A stretch of 64,000 nucleotides of DNA, taken from positions 8,995,315-9,059,314 of the forward strand of contig CM041199.1 of the NCBI GenBank assembly GCA_023078555.1. The letters are read 5' to 3'. Of the stretch, positions 1-13,382 are shown piece after piece. A program made the translations under genes and the position numbers. This stretch comes from Ulva prolifera. Taxonomy: Eukaryota; Chlorophyta; Ulvophyceae; Ulvales; Ulvaceae. The notes under the pieces were generated by a model. The model worked only from the letters and a program-made list of their open reading frames with translations. It was not told where the DNA came from and did not search any database. The stretch's first letter is position 1; each line of letters begins with the position of its first letter.

Positions 1-562
1 ACCAGGTGGCTTAAGCAACTCCCAAGCCTGTCTAGTCAAGTCCCAAGCATGTTTGCGTAGAAACCAGGTGGCTTAAGCAACTCCCAAGCCTGTCTAGGCA
101 ACTCCCAAGCATAATTACATAGATATCAGGTGGCTTAAGCAACTCCCAAGCCTGTCTAGTCAACTCCCAAGCATGTTTGCGTAGAAACCAGGTGGCTTAA
201 GCAACTCCCAAGCCCGTCTAGGCAACTCCCATGCATGTTTGCGTAGAAACCTGGTCGCTTAAGCAACTCCCAAGCCTGTCTAGGCAACTCCCAAGCCTGT
301 CTAGTCAACTCCCAAGCATGTTTGCGTAGAAACCAGGTGGCTTAAGCAACTCCCAAGCCCGTCTAGGCAACTCCCAAGCATGGCTAGTCTACTCCAAAGC
401 ATGTTTGCGCAGAAACCAGGTGGGTTAAGCAACTCCCAAGTCTGTCAAGGCAACTCCCAAGCCCGACTAGTCAACTCCCAAGCATGTTTTTGTAGAAACC
501 AAGTCGTTCAAGCAACTCCCAAGCCTGTATAGGCTACTCCCAAGCATGTTTGCATAGATACC

Positions 563-1112
563 ATGTGGCTTAAGCAACTCCCAAGCCTGTCTAGGCAACA
601 CCCAAGCATGGCTAGTCTACTCCCAAGCATGTTTGCGCAGAAACCAGGTGGGTTAAGCAACTCCCAAGTCTGTCAAGGCAACTCCCAAGCCCGACTAGTC
701 AACTCCCAAGCATGTTTTCGTAGAAACCAAGTCGTTCAAGCAACTCCCAAGCCTGTATAGGCAACTCCCAAGCATGTTTGCATAGATACCAGGTGGCTTA
801 AGCAACTCCCAAGCCTGCCTCGGCAACTCCCAATCATGTTTGCATAGATACCAAGTGGCTTAAGCAACTCCCAAGCCTGTCTCGGCTACTCCCAAGCATG
901 TTTGCATAGATACCATGTGGCTTAAGCAACTCCCAAGCCTGTCTAGGCAACATCCAAGCATGGCTAGTCTACTCCAAAGCATGTTTGCGCAGAAACCAGG
1001 TGGGTTAAGCAACTCCCAAGTCTGTCAAGGCAACTCCCAAGCCCGACTAGTCAACTCCCAAGCATGTTTTCGTAGAAACCAAGTCGTTCAAGCAACTCCC
1101 AAGCCTGTCTAG
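563..1112 (+). repeat. Paired marker block, 352-bp spacing (first complete example)
   Basis: Two ~198-bp sub-blocks start at 563 and 915. Each runs through CATGTGGCTTAAG, GCATGGCTAGTCTAC, TTGCGCAGAAACC, GGTGGGTTAAG, AGTCTGTCAAGG and CCCGACTAGTC to AAGTCGTTCAAG. The left sub-block reads CTACTCCCAAAG-type sequence with three C (CTCCCAAGC). The right reads CTCCAAAGC. This left/right difference holds in all 20 complete pairs. Other pairs with 352-bp spacing begin at 3440, 5386, 8263, 10623, 13480, 16130, 39135, 40854, 43940, 46198, 49304, 51562, 59180 and 61830. Confidence 0.85.
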
Positions 1113-1346
1113 TCAACTCCCAAGCATGTTTGCGTAGAAACCTGGTGGCTTAAGCAACTCCCAAGCCCGTCTAGGCAACTCCCAAGCATGTTTGCGTAGA
1201 AACCTGGTCGCTTAAGCAACTCCCAAGCCTGTCTAGGCAACTCCCAAGCCTGTCTAGGCAACTCCCAAGCATAATTGCATAGAAACCAGGTGGCTTAAGC
1301 AACTCCCAAGCCTGTCTAGGCAACTCCCAAGCATAATTGCATAGAT

Positions 1347-1408
1347 ACCAGGTGGCTTAAGCAACTCCCAAGCCTGTCTAGGCAACTCCCAAGCATAATT
1401 GCATAGAT
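1347..1408 (+). repeat. Representative 62-bp monomer
   Basis: This is a typical monomer, written from ACCAGG to TAGAT. It has a linker with GGTGGCTTAAG (containing the CTTAAG palindrome), a first block AACTCCCAAGCCTGTCTAGG, then a second block AACTCCCAAGC ending in ATAATTGCATAGAT. The preceding unit starts exactly 62 bp earlier, at 1285, and is nearly identical. The linker and the 21-bp blocks match at roughly half their positions by eye. The monomer may therefore have begun as three ~21-bp units, but that is inference. Confidence 0.95.
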
Positions 1409-1491
1409 ACCAGGTGGCTTAAGCAACTCCCAAGCCTGTCTACGCAACTCCCAAGCATGTCTAGTCAACTCCTCAGCATGTTTGCGTAAAA
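1409..1491 (+). repeat. Representative 83-bp monomer (62 + 21)
   Basis: This unit directly follows the 62-bp example and has one additional 21-bp block. AACTCCCAAGC or its variant occurs three times (tails CTGTCTACG, ATGTCTAGT and ATGTTTGCG) before the next linker. The third block carries the variant core AACTCCTCAGC, a stable label of this monomer type that recurs throughout the window, for example near 2276, 4284 and 52408. The 83-bp form shows that the 21-bp block can be gained or lost independently. Confidence 0.92.
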
Positions 1492-4400
1492 ACAAAGTCG
1501 TTTTAGCAACTCCCAAGCATGTCTAGTCAACTCCCAAGCATAATTGCATAGATAACATGTGGCTTAAGCAACTCCCAAGCATGTCTAGTCAAGTCCCAAG
1601 CATGTTTGCGTAGAAACCAGGTGGCTTCAGCAACTCCCAAGCCTGTCTAGGCAACTCCCAAGCATAATTGCATAGATACCAGGTGGCTTAAGCAACGCCC
1701 AAGCCTGTCTAGTCAACTCCCAAGCATGTTTGCGTAGAAACCAGGTGGCTTGAGCAACTCCCAAGCCCGTCTAGGCAACTCCCAAGCATGTTTGCGTAGA
1801 AACCTGGTCGCTTAAGCAACTTTCAAGCCTGTCTAGGCAACTCCCAAGCATGTCTACTCAACTCCCAAGCATAATTGCATAGATACCAGGTGGCTTAAGC
1901 AACTCCCAAGCCTGTCTAGTCAAGTCCCAAGCATGTTTGCGTAGAAACCAGGTGGCTTAAGCAACTCCCAAGCCTGTCTAGGCAACTCCCAAGCATAATT
2001 GCATAGATACCAGGTGGCTTAAGCAACTCCCAAGCCTGTCTAGTCAACTCCCAAGCATTTTTGCGTAGAAACCAGGTGGCTTAAGCAACTCCCAAGCCCG
2101 TCTAGGCAACTCCCATGCATGTTTGCGTAGAAACCTGGTCGCTTAAGCAACTCCCAAGCCTGTCTAGGCAACTCCCAAGCCTGTCTAGGCAACTCCCAAG
2201 CATAATTGCATAGATACCAGGTGGCTTAAGCAACTCCCAAGCCTGTCTACGCAACTCCCAAGCATGTCTAGTCAACTCCTCAGCATGTTTGCGTAGAAAC
2301 AAAGTCGTTTTAGCAACTCCCAAGCATGTCTAGTCAACTCCCAAGCATAATTGCATAGATACCATGTGGCTTAAGCAACTCCCAAGCATGTCTAGTCAAG
2401 TCCCAAGCATGTTTGCATAGAAACCAGGTGGCTTCAGCAACTCCCAAGCCTGTCTAGGCAACTCCCAAGCATAATTGCATAGATACCAGGTGGCTTAAGC
2501 AACGCCCAAGCCTGTCTAGTCAACTCCCAAGCATGTTTGCGTAGAAACCAGGTGGCTTGAGCAACTCCCAAGCCCGTCTAGGCAACTCCCAAGCATGTTT
2601 GCGTAGAAACCTGGTCGCTTAAGCAACTTTCAAGCCTGTCTAGGCAACTCCCAAGCATGTCTACTCAACTCCCAAGCATAATTGCATAGATACCAGGTGG
2701 CTTAAGCAACTCCCAAGCCTGTCTAGTCAAGTCCCAAGCATGTTTGCGTAGAAACCAGGTGGCTTAAGCAACTCCCAAGCCTGTCTAGGCAACTCCCAAG
2801 CATAATTGCATAGATACCAGGTGGCTTAAGCAACTCCCAAGCCTGTCTAGTCAACTCCCAAGCATGTTTGCGTAGAAACCAGGTGGCTTAAGCAACTCCC
2901 AAGCCCGTCTAGGCAACTCCCATGCATGTTTGCGTAGAAACCTGGTCGCTTAAGCAACTCCCAAGCCTGTCTAGGCAACTCCCAAGCCTGTCTAGGCAAC
3001 TCCCAAGCATAATTGCATAGATACCAGGTGGCTTAAGCAACTCCCAAGCCTGTCTACGCAACTCCCCAGCATGTCTAGTCAACTCCTCAGCATGTTTGCG
3101 TAGAAACAAAGACGTTTTAGCAACTCCCAAGCCCGTCTAGGCAACTCCCAAGCATAATTGCATAGATACCAGGTGGCTTAAGCAACTCCCAAGCCTGTCC
3201 AGGCAACTCCCAAGCATGTCTACTCAACTCCCAAGCATGTTTGCGTAGAAACAAAGTCGTTTTAGCAACTCCCAAGCATGTCTAGTCAACTCCCAAGCAT
3301 AATTGCATAGATACCAAGTGGCTTAAGCAACTCCCAAGCCTGTCTCGGCTACTCCCAAGCATGTTTGCATAGATACCATGTGGCTTAAGCAACTCCCAAG
3401 CCTGTCTCGGCTACTCCCAAGCATGTTTGCATAGATACCATGTGGCTTAAGCAACTCCCAAGCCTGTCTAGGCAACACCCAAGCATGGCTAGTCTACTCC
3501 CAAGCATGTTTGCGCAGAAACCAGGTGGGTTAAGCAACTCCCAAGTCTGTCAAGGCAACTCCCAAGCCCGACTAGTCAACTCCCAAGCATGTTTTCGTAG
3601 AAACCAAGTCGTTCAAGCAACTCCTAAGCCTGTATAGGCAACTCCCAAGCATGTTTGCATAGATACCAGGTGGCTTAAGCAACTCCCAAGCCTGTCTCGG
3701 CAACTCCCAATCATGTTTGCATAGATACCAAGTGGCTTAAGCAACTCCCAAGCCTGTCTCGGCTACTCCCAAGCATGTTTGCATAGATACCATGTGGCTT
3801 AAGAAACTCCCAAGCCTGTCTAGGCAACACCCAAGCATGGCTAGTCTACTCCAAAGCATGTTTGCGCAGAAACCAGGTGGGTTAAGCAACTCCCAAGTCT
3901 GTCAAGGCAACTCCCAAGCCCGACTAGTCAACTCCCAAGCATGTTTTCGTAGAAACCAAGTCGTTCAAGCAACTCCCAAGCCTGTCTAGTCAACTCCCAA
4001 GCATGTTTGCGTAGAAACCTGGTGGCTTAAGCAACTCCCAAGCCCGTCTAGGCAACTCCCAAGCATGTTTGCGTAGAAACCTGGTCGCTTAAGCAACTCC
4101 CAAGCCTGTCTAGGCAACTCCCAAGCCTGTCTAGGCAACTCCCAAGCATAATTGCATAGATACCAGGTGGCTTAAGCAACTCCCAAGCCTGTCTAGGCAA
4201 CTCCCAAGCATAATTGCATAGATACCAGGTGGCTTAAGCAACTCCCAAGCCTGTCTACGCAACTCCCAAGCATGTCTAGTCAACTCCTCAGCATGTTTGC
4301 GTAGAAACAAAGTCGTTTTAGCAACTCCCAAGCATGTCTAGTCAACTCCCAAGCATAATTGCATAGATACCATGTGGCTTAAGCAACTCCCAAGCATGTC

Positions 4401-5200
4401 TAGTCAAGTCCCAAGCATGTTTGCATAGAAACCAGGTGGCTTCAGCAACTCCCAAGCCTGTCTAGGCAACTCCCAAGCATAATTGCATAGATACCAGGTG
4501 GCTTAAGCAACGCCCAAGCCTGTCTAGTCAACTCCCAAGCATGTTTGCGTAGAAACCAGGTGGCTTGAGCAACTCCCAAGCCCGTCTAGGCAACTCCCAA
4601 GCATGTTTGCGTAGAAACCTGGTCGCTTAAGCAACTTTCAAGCCTGTCTAGGCAACTCCCAAGCATGTCTACTCAACTCCCAAGCATAATTGCATAGATA
4701 CCAGGTGGCTTAAGCAACTCCCAAGCCTGTCTAGTCAAGTCCCAAGCATGTTTGCGTAGAAACCAGGTGGCTTAAGCAACTCCCAAGCCTGTCTAGGCAA
4801 CTCCCAAGCATAATTGCATAGATACCAGGTGGCTTAAGCAACTCCCAAGCCTGTCTAGTCAACTCCCAAGCATGTTTGCGTAGAAACCAGGTGGCTTAAG
4901 CAACTCCCAAGCCCGTCTAGGCAACTCCCATGCATGTTTGCGTAGAAACCTGGTCGCTTAAGCAACTCCCAAGCCTGTCTAGGCAACTCCCAAGCCTGTC
5001 TAGTCAACTCCCAAGCATGTTTGCGTAGAAACCAGGTGGCTTAAGCAACTCCCAAGCCCGTCTAGGCAACTCCCAAGCATGTTTGCGTAGAAACCTGGTC
5101 GCTTAAGCAACTCCCAAGCCTGTCTAGGCAACTCCCAAGCATGTCTACTCAACTCCCAAGCATAATTGCATAGATACCAGGTGGCTTAAGCAACTCCCAA

Positions 5201-8200
5201 GCATGGCTAGTCTACTCCAAAGCATGTTTGCGCAGAAACCAGGTGGGTTAAGCAACTCCCAAGTCTGTCAAGGCAACTCCCAAGCCCGACTAGTCAACTC
5301 CCAAGCATGTTTTTGTAGAAACCAAGTCGTTCAAGCAACTCCCAAGCCTGTATAGGCTACTCCCAAGCATGTTTGCATAGATACCATGTGGCTTAAGCAA
5401 CTCCCAAGCCTGTCTAGGCAACACCCAAGCATGGCTAGTCTACTCCCAAGCATGTTTGCGCAGAAACCAGGTGGGTTAAGCAACTCCCAAGTCTGTCAAG
5501 GCAACTCCCAAGCCCGACTAGTCAACTCCCAAGCATGTTTTCGTAGAAACCAAGTCGTTCAAGCAACTCCCAAGCCTGTATAGGCAACTCCCAAGCATGT
5601 TTGCATAGATACCAGGTGGCTTAAGCAACTCCCAAGCCTGCCTCGGCAACTCCCAATCATGTTTGCATAGATACCAAGTGGCTTAAGCAACTCCCAAGCC
5701 TGTCTCGGCTACTCCCAAGCATGTTTGCATAGATACCATGTGGCTTAAGCAACTCCCAAGCCTGTCTAGGCAACATCCAAGCATGGCTAGTCTACTCCAA
5801 AGCATGTTTGCGCAGAAACCAGGTGGGTTAAGCAACTCCCAAGTCTGTCAAGGCAACTCCCAAGCCCGACTAGTCAACTCCCAAGCATGTTTTCGTAGAA
5901 ACCAAGTCGTTCAAGCAACTCCCAAGCCTGTCTAGTCAACTCCCAAGCATGTTTGCGTAGAAACCTGGTGGCTTAAGCAACTCCCAAGCCCGTCTAGGCA
6001 ACTCCCAAGCATGTTTGCGTAGAAACCTGGTCGCTTAAGCAACTCCCAAGCCTGTCTAGGCAACTCCCAAGCCTGTCTAGGCAACTCCCAAGCATAATTG
6101 CATAGAAACCAGGTGGCTTAAGCAACTCCCAAGCCTGTCTAGGCAACTCCCAAGCATAATTGCATAGATACCAGGTGGCTTAAGCAACTCCCAAGCCTGT
6201 CTAGGCAACTCCCAAGCATAATTGCATAGATACCAGGTGGCTTAAGCAACTCCCAAGCCTGTCTACGCAACTCCCAAGCATGTCTAGTCAACTCCTCAGC
6301 ATGTTTGCGTAAAAACAAAGTCGTTTTAGCAACTCCCAAGCATGTCTAGTCAACTCCCAAGCATAATTGCATAGATAACATGTGGCTTAAGCAACTCCCA
6401 AGCATGTCTAGTCAAGTCCCAAGCATGTTTGCGTAGAAACCAGGTGGCTTCAGCAACTCCCAAGCCTGTCTAGGCAACTCCCAAGCATAATTGCATAGAT
6501 ACCAGGTGGCTTAAGCAACGCCCAAGCCTGTCTAGTCAACTCCCAAGCATGTTTGCGTAGAAACCAGGTGGCTTGAGCAACTCCCAAGCCCGTCTAGGCA
6601 ACTCCCAAGCATGTTTGCGTAGAAACCTGGTCGCTTAAGCAACTTTCAAGCCTGTCTAGGCAACTCCCAAGCATGTCTACTCAACTCCCAAGCATAATTG
6701 CATAGATACCAGGTGGCTTAAGCAACTCCCAAGCCTGTCTAGTCAAGTCCCAAGCATGTTTGCGTAGAAACCAGGTGGCTTAAGCAACTCCCAAGCCTGT
6801 CTAGGCAACTCCCAAGCATAATTGCATAGATACCAGGTGGCTTAAGCAACTCCCAAGCCTGTCTAGTCAACTCCCAAGCATTTTTGCGTAGAAACCAGGT
6901 GGCTTAAGCAACTCCCAAGCCCGTCTAGGCAACTCCCATGCATGTTTGCGTAGAAACCTGGTCGCTTAAGCAACTCCCAAGCCTGTCTAGGCAACTCCCA
7001 AGCCTGTCTAGGCAACTCCCAAGCATAATTGCATAGATACCAGGTGGCTTAAGCAACTCCCAAGCCTGTCTACGCAACTCCCAAGCATGTCTAGTCAACT
7101 CCTCAGCATGTTTGCGTAGAAACAAAGTCGTTTTAGCAACTCCCAAGCATGTCTAGTCAACTCCCAAGCATAATTGCATAGATACCATGTGGCTTAAGCA
7201 ACTCCCAAGCATGTCTAGTCAAGTCCCAAGCATGTTTGCATAGAAACCAGGTGGCTTCAGCAACTCCCAAGCCTGTCTAGGCAACTCCCAAGCATAATTG
7301 CATAGATACCAGGTGGCTTAAGCAACGCCCAAGCCTGTCTAGTCAACTCCCAAGCATGTTTGCGTAGAAACCAGGTGGCTTGAGCAACTCCCAAGCCCGT
7401 CTAGGCAACTCCCAAGCATGTTTGCGTAGAAACCTGGTCGCTTAAGCAACTTTCAAGCCTGTCTAGGCAACTCCCAAGCATGTCTACTCAACTCCCAAGC
7501 ATAATTGCATAGATACCAGGTGGCTTAAGCAACTCCCAAGCCTGTCTAGTCAAGTCCCAAGCATGTTTGCGTAGAAACCAGGTGGCTTAAGCAACTCCCA
7601 AGCCTGTCTAGGCAACTCCCAAGCATAATTGCATAGATACCAGGTGGCTTAAGCAACTCCCAAGCCTGTCTAGTCAACTCCCAAGCATGTTTGCGTAGAA
7701 ACCAGGTGGCTTAAGCAACTCCCAAGCCCGTCTAGGCAACTCCCATGCATGTTTGCGTAGAAACCTGGTCGCTTAAGCAACTCCCAAGCCTGTCTAGGCA
7801 ACTCCCAAGCCTGTCTAGGCAACTCCCAAGCATAATTGCATAGATACCAGGTGGCTTAAGAAACTCCCAAGCCTGTCTACGCAACTCCCCAGCATGTCTA
7901 GTCAACTCCTCAGCATGTTTGCGTAGAAACAAAGACGTTTTAGCAACTCCCAAGCCCGTCTAGGCAACTCCCAAGCATAATTGCATAGATACCAGGTGGC
8001 TTAAGCAACTCCCAAGCCTGTCCAGGCAACTCCCAAGCATGTCTACTCAACTCCCAAGCATGTTTGCGTAGAAACAAAGTCGTTTTAGCAACTCCCAAGC
8101 ATGTCTAGTCAACTCCCAAGCATAATTGCATAGATACCAAGTGGCTTAAGCAACTCCCAAGCCTGTCTCGGCTACTCCCAAGCATGTTTGCATAGATACC

Positions 8201-10437
8201 ATGTGGCTTAAGCAACTCCCAAGCCTGTCTCGGCTACTCCCAAGCATGTTTGCATAGATACCATGTGGCTTAAGCAACTCCCAAGCCTGTCTAGGCAACA
8301 CCCAAGCATGGCTAGTCTACTCCCAAGCATGTTTGCGCAGAAACCAGGTGGGTTAAGCAACTCCCAAGTCTGTCAAGGCAACTCCCAAGCCCGACTAGTC
8401 AACTCCCAAGCATGTTTTCGTAGAAACCAAGTCGTTCAAGCAACTCCTAAGCCTGTATAGGCAACTCCCAAGCATGTTTGCATAGATACCAGGTGGCTTA
8501 AGCAACTCCCAAGCCTGTCTCGGCAACTCCCAATCATGTTTGCATAGATACCAAGTGGCTTAAGCAACTCCCAAGCCTGTCTCGGCTACTCCCAAGCATG
8601 TTTGCATAGATACCATGTGGCTTAAGAAACTCCCAAGCCTGTCTAGGCAACACCCAAGCATGGCTAGTCTACTCCAAAGCATGTTTGCGCAGAAACCAGG
8701 TGGGTTAAGCAACTCCCAAGTCTGTCAAGGCAACTCCCAAGCCCGACTAGTCAACTCCCAAGCATGTTTTCGTAGAAACCAAGTCGTTCAAGCAACTCCC
8801 AAGCCTGTCTAGTCAACTCCCAAGCATGTTTGCGTAGAAACCTGGTGGCTTAAGCAACTCCCAAGCCCGTCTAGGCAACTCCCAAGCATGTTTGCGTAGA
8901 AACCTGGTCGCTTAAGCAACTCCCAAGCCTGTCTAGGCAACTCCCAAGCCTGTCTAGGCAACTCCCAAGCATAATTGCATAGAAACCAGGTGGCTTAAGC
9001 AACTCCCAAGCCTGTCTAGGCAACTCCCAAGCATAATTGCATAGATACCAGGTGGCTTAAGCAACTCCCAAGCCTGTCTAGGCAACTCCCAAGCATAATT
9101 GCATAGATACCAGGTGGCTTAAGCAACTCCCAAGCCTGTCTACGCAACTCCCAAGCATGTCTAGTCAACTCCTCAGCATGTTTGCGTAGAAACAAAGTCG
9201 TTTTAGCAACTCCCAAGCATGTCTAGTCAACTCCCAAGCATAATTGCATAGATACCATGTGGCTTAAGCAACTCCCAAGCATGTCTAGTCAAGTCCCAAG
9301 CATGTTTGCATAGAAACCAGGTGGCTTCAGCAACTCCCAAGCCTGTCTAGGCAACTCCCAAGCATAATTGCATAGATACCAGGTGGCTTAAGCAACGCCC
9401 AAGCCTGTCTAGTCAACTCCCAAGCATGTTTGCGTAGAAACCAGGTGGCTTGAGCAACTCCCAAGCCCGTCTAGGCAACTCCCAAGCATGTTTGCGTAGA
9501 AACCTGGTCGCTTAAGCAACTTTCAAGCCTGTCTAGGCAACTCCCAAGCATGTCTACTCAACTCCCAAGCATAATTGCATAGATACCAGGTGGCTTAAGC
9601 AACTCCCAAGCCTGTCTAGTCAAGTCCCAAGCATGTTTGCGTAGAAACCAGGTGGCTTAAGCAACTCCCAAGCCTGTCTAGGCAACTCCCAAGCATAATT
9701 GCATAGATACCAGGTGGCTTAAGCAACTCCCAAGCCTGTCTAGTCAACTCCCAAGCATGTTTGCGTAGAAACCAGGTGGCTTAAGCAACTCCCAAGCCCG
9801 TCTAGGCAACTCCCATGCATGTTTGCGTAGAAACCTGGTCGCTTAAGCAACTCCCAAGCCTGTCTAGGCAACTCCCAAGCCTGTCTAGTCAACTCCCAAG
9901 CATGTTTGCGTAGAAACCAGGTGGCTTAAGCAACTCCCAAGCCCGTCTAGGCAACTCCCAAGCATGTTTGCGTAGAAACCTGGTCGCTTAAGCAACTCCC
10001 AAGCCTGTCTAGGCAACTCCCAAGCATGTCTACTCAACTCCCAAGCATAATTGCATAGATACCAGGTGGCTTAAGCAACTCCCAAGCCTGTCTAGTCAAG
10101 TCCCAAGCATGTTTGCGTAGAAACCAGGTGGCTTAAGCAACTCCCAAGCCTGTCTAGGCAACTCCCAAGCATAATTACATAGATATCAGGTGGCTTAAGC
10201 AACTCCCAAGCCTGTCTAGTCAACTCCCAAGCATGTTTGCGTAGAAACCAGGTGGCTTAAGCAACTCCCAAGCCCGTCTAGGCAACTCCCATGCATGTTT
10301 GCGTAGAAACCTGGTCGCTTAAGCAACTCCCAAGCCTGTCTAGGCAACTCCCAAGCCTGTCTAGTCAACTCCCAAGCATGTTTGCGTAGAAACCAGGTGG
10401 CTTAAGCAACTCCCAAGCCCGTCTAGGCAACTCCCAA
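5201..10437 (+). repeat. Higher-order repeat B (5,237 bp)
   Basis: This is the second copy of repeat A, with only scattered substitutions (for example AAGAAACTCCC at about 7,860 for AAGCAACTCCC). It differs in length by one extra 62-bp monomer near 8,985-9,046 and about 352 bp of extra units before its right end. The unit then restarts with GCATGGCTAGTC at 10,438. Confidence 0.85.
8985..9046 (+). repeat. Extra 62-bp monomer in copy B
   Basis: Left of this point copy B is offset from copy A by 4,823 bp. Right of it the offset is 4,885 bp, exactly one monomer more. The added unit follows TAGAAACC, as in the three-monomer run at 1,285-1,470, so it looks like an in-register gain or a conversion from that neighbouring type. 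Confidence 0.75.
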
Positions 10438-12248
10438 GCATGGCTAGTCTACTCCAAAGCATGTTTGCGCAGAAACCAGGTGGGTTAAGCAACTCCCAAG
10501 TCTGTCAAGGCAACTCCCAAGCCCGACTAGTCAACTCCCAAGCATGTTTTTGTAGAAACCAAGTCGTTCAAGCAACTCCCAAGCCTGTATAGGCTACTCC
10601 CAAGCATGTTTGCATAGATACCATGTGGCTTAAGCAACTCCCAAGCCTGTCTAGGCAACACCCAAGCATGGCTAGTCTACTCCCAAGCATGTTTGCGCAG
10701 AAACCAGGTGGGTTAAGCAACTCCCAAGTCTGTCAAGGCAACTCCCAAGCCCGACTAGTCAACTCCCAAGCATGTTTTCGTAGAAACCAAGTCGTTCAAG
10801 CAACTCCCAAGCCTGTATAGGCAACTCCCAAGCATGTTTGCATAGATACCAGGTGGCTTAAGCAACTCCCAAGCCTGCCTCGGCAACTCCCAATCATGTT
10901 TGCATAGATACCAAGTGGCTTAAGCAACTCCCAAGCCTGTCTCGGCTACTCCCAAGCATGTTTGCATAGATACCATGTGGCTTAAGCAACTCCCAAGCCT
11001 GTCTAGGCAACATCCAAGCATGGCTAGTCTACTCCAAAGCATGTTTGCGCAGAAACCAGGTGGGTTAAGCAACTCCCAAGTCTGTCAAGGCAACTCCCAA
11101 GCCCGACTAGTCAACTCCCAAGCATGTTTTCGTAGAAACCAAGTCGTTCAAGCAACTCCCAAGCCTGTCTAGTCAACTCCCAAGCATGTTTGCGTAGAAA
11201 CCTGGTGGCTTAAGCAACTCCCAAGCCCGTCTAGGCAACTCCCAAGCATGTTTGCGTAGAAACCTGGTCGCTTAAGCAACTCCCAAGCCTGTCTAGGCAA
11301 CTCCCAAGCCTGTCTAGGCAACTCCCAAGCATAATTGCATAGAAACCAGGTGGCTTAAGCAACTCCCAAGCCTGTCTAGGCAACTCCCAAGCATAATTGC
11401 ATAGATACCAGGTGGCTTAAGCAACTCCCAAGCCTGTCTAGGCAACTCCCAAGCATAATTGCATAGATACCAGGTGGCTTAAGCAACTCCCAAGCCTGTC
11501 TACGCAACTCCCAAGCATGTCTAGTCAACTCCTCAGCATGTTTGCGTAAAAACAAAGTCGTTTTAGCAACTCCCAAGCATGTCTAGTCAACTCCCAAGCA
11601 TAATTGCATAGATAACATGTGGCTTAAGCAACTCCCAAGCATGTCTAGTCAAGTCCCAAGCATGTTTGCGTAGAAACCAGGTGGCTTCAGCAACTCCCAA
11701 GCCTGTCTAGGCAACTCCCAAGCATAATTGCATAGATACCAGGTGGCTTAAGCAACGCCCAAGCCTGTCTAGTCAACTCCCAAGCATGTTTGCGTAGAAA
11801 CCAGGTGGCTTGAGCAACTCCCAAGCCCGTCTAGGCAACTCCCAAGCATGTTTGCGTAGAAACCTGGTCGCTTAAGCAACTTTCAAGCCTGTCTAGGCAA
11901 CTCCCAAGCATGTCTACTCAACTCCCAAGCATAATTGCATAGATACCAGGTGGCTTAAGCAACTCCCAAGCCTGTCTAGTCAAGTCCCAAGCATGTTTGC
12001 GTAGAAACCAGGTGGCTTAAGCAACTCCCAAGCCTGTCTAGGCAACTCCCAAGCATAATTACATAGATACCAGGTGGCTTAAGCAACTCCCAAGCCTGTC
12101 TAGTCAACTCCCAAGCATGTTTGCGTAGAAACCAGGTGGCTTAAGCAACTCCCAAGCCCGTCTAGGCAACTCCCATGCATGTTTGCGTAGAAACCTGGTC
12201 GCTTAAGCAACTCCCAAGCCTGTCTAGGCAACTCCCAAGCCTGTCTAG
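10061..12248 (+). repeat. Third partial copy of the A/B unit (offset 10,060 from window start)
   Basis: Bases 1-2188 recur here at an offset of 10,060 with few differences. Shared private changes include AGATATCAGG (around 121 and 10,181) and ATAATTACATAG (around 111 and 10,171). The match stops near 12,248, where the array switches to monomers with CTAGTCAACTCCC in place of CTAGGCAACTCCC. Confidence 0.82.
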
Positions 12249-13382
12249 TCAACTCCCAAGCATGTTTGCGTAGAAACCAGGTGGCTTAAGCAACTCCCAA
12301 GCCCGTCTAGGCAACTCCCAAGCATGTTTGCGTAGAAACCTGGTCGCTTAAGCAACTCCCAAGCCTGTCTAGGCAACTCCCAAGCATGTCTACTCAACTC
12401 CCAAGCATGTTTGCGTAGAAACAAAGTCGTTTTAGCAACTCCCAAGCATGTCTAGTCAACTCCCAAGCATAATTGCATAGATACCAGGTGGCTGAAGCAA
12501 CTCCCAAGCCTGTCTAGGCAACTCCCAAGCATAATTGCATAGATACCAGGTGGCTTAAGCAACTCCCAAGCCTGTCTACGCAACTCCCCAGCATGTCTAG
12601 TCAACTCCTCAGCATGTTTGCGTAGAAACAAAGTCGTTTTAGCAACTCCCAAGCATGTCTAGTCAACTCCCAAGCATAATTGCATAGATACCAGGTGGCT
12701 GAAGCAACTCCCAAGCCTGTCTAGGCAACTCCCAAGCATGTCTAGTCAACTCCCAAGCATGTTAGCGTAGAAACCAGGTGGCTTAAGCAACTCCCAAGCC
12801 GGTCTAGTGAACTCCCAAGCACGTTTGCGTAGAAACCAGGTGGCTTAAGCAACTCCCAAGCCCGTCTAGGCAACTCCCAAGCATAATTGCATAGATACCA
12901 TGTGGCTTAAGCAACTCCCAAGCCTGTCCAGGCAACTCCCAAGCATGTCTACTCAACTCCCAAGCATGTTTGCGTAGAAACAAAGTCGTTTTAGCAACTC
13001 CCAAGCATGTCTAGTCAACTCCCAAGCATAATTGCATAGATACCATGTGGCTTAAGCAACTCCCAAGCCTGTCTAGGCAACTCCCAAGCATGTTTGCGTA
13101 GAAACCTGGTCGCTTAAGCAACTCCCAAGGCTGTCTAGGCAACTCCCAAGCATGTCTAGTCTACTCGCAAGCATGTTTGCGTAGAAACCTGGTCGCTTAA
13201 GCAACTCCCAAGCCGGTCTAGGCAACTCCCAAACCTGTCTAGTCAACTCCCAAGCATGTTAGCGTAGAAACCAGGTGGGTTAAGCGACTCCCAAGTCTGT
13301 CAAGGCAACTCCCAAGCCCGACTAGTCAACTCCCAAGCATGTTTTTGTAGAAACCAAGTCGTTCAAGCAACTCCCAAGCCTG
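11341..13382 (+). repeat. Block shared with 52,880-54,921
   Basis: About 2.04 kb matches the segment 41,539 bp to the right with few substitutions, including the variants GATAACATGTGG and GGGTTAAGCGACTCC. The match ends where one copy reads CTGTATAGG and the other CTGTCTAGT. The second copy is itself duplicated again 2,815 bp further on. Confidence 0.75.

Larger units (their letters stand above)
378..5200 (+). repeat. Higher-order repeat A (4,823 bp)
   Basis: This unit starts at the monomer tail GCATGGCTAGTC and is repeated at an offset of exactly 4,823 bp over most of its length. It contains two paired marker blocks (563/915 and 3440/3792) and an ordered set of linker types between them. 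4,823 equals 70 x 62 + 23 x 21. The left edge of the window (1-377) belongs to a preceding, cut-off unit that matches 10,061-10,437. Confidence 0.85.
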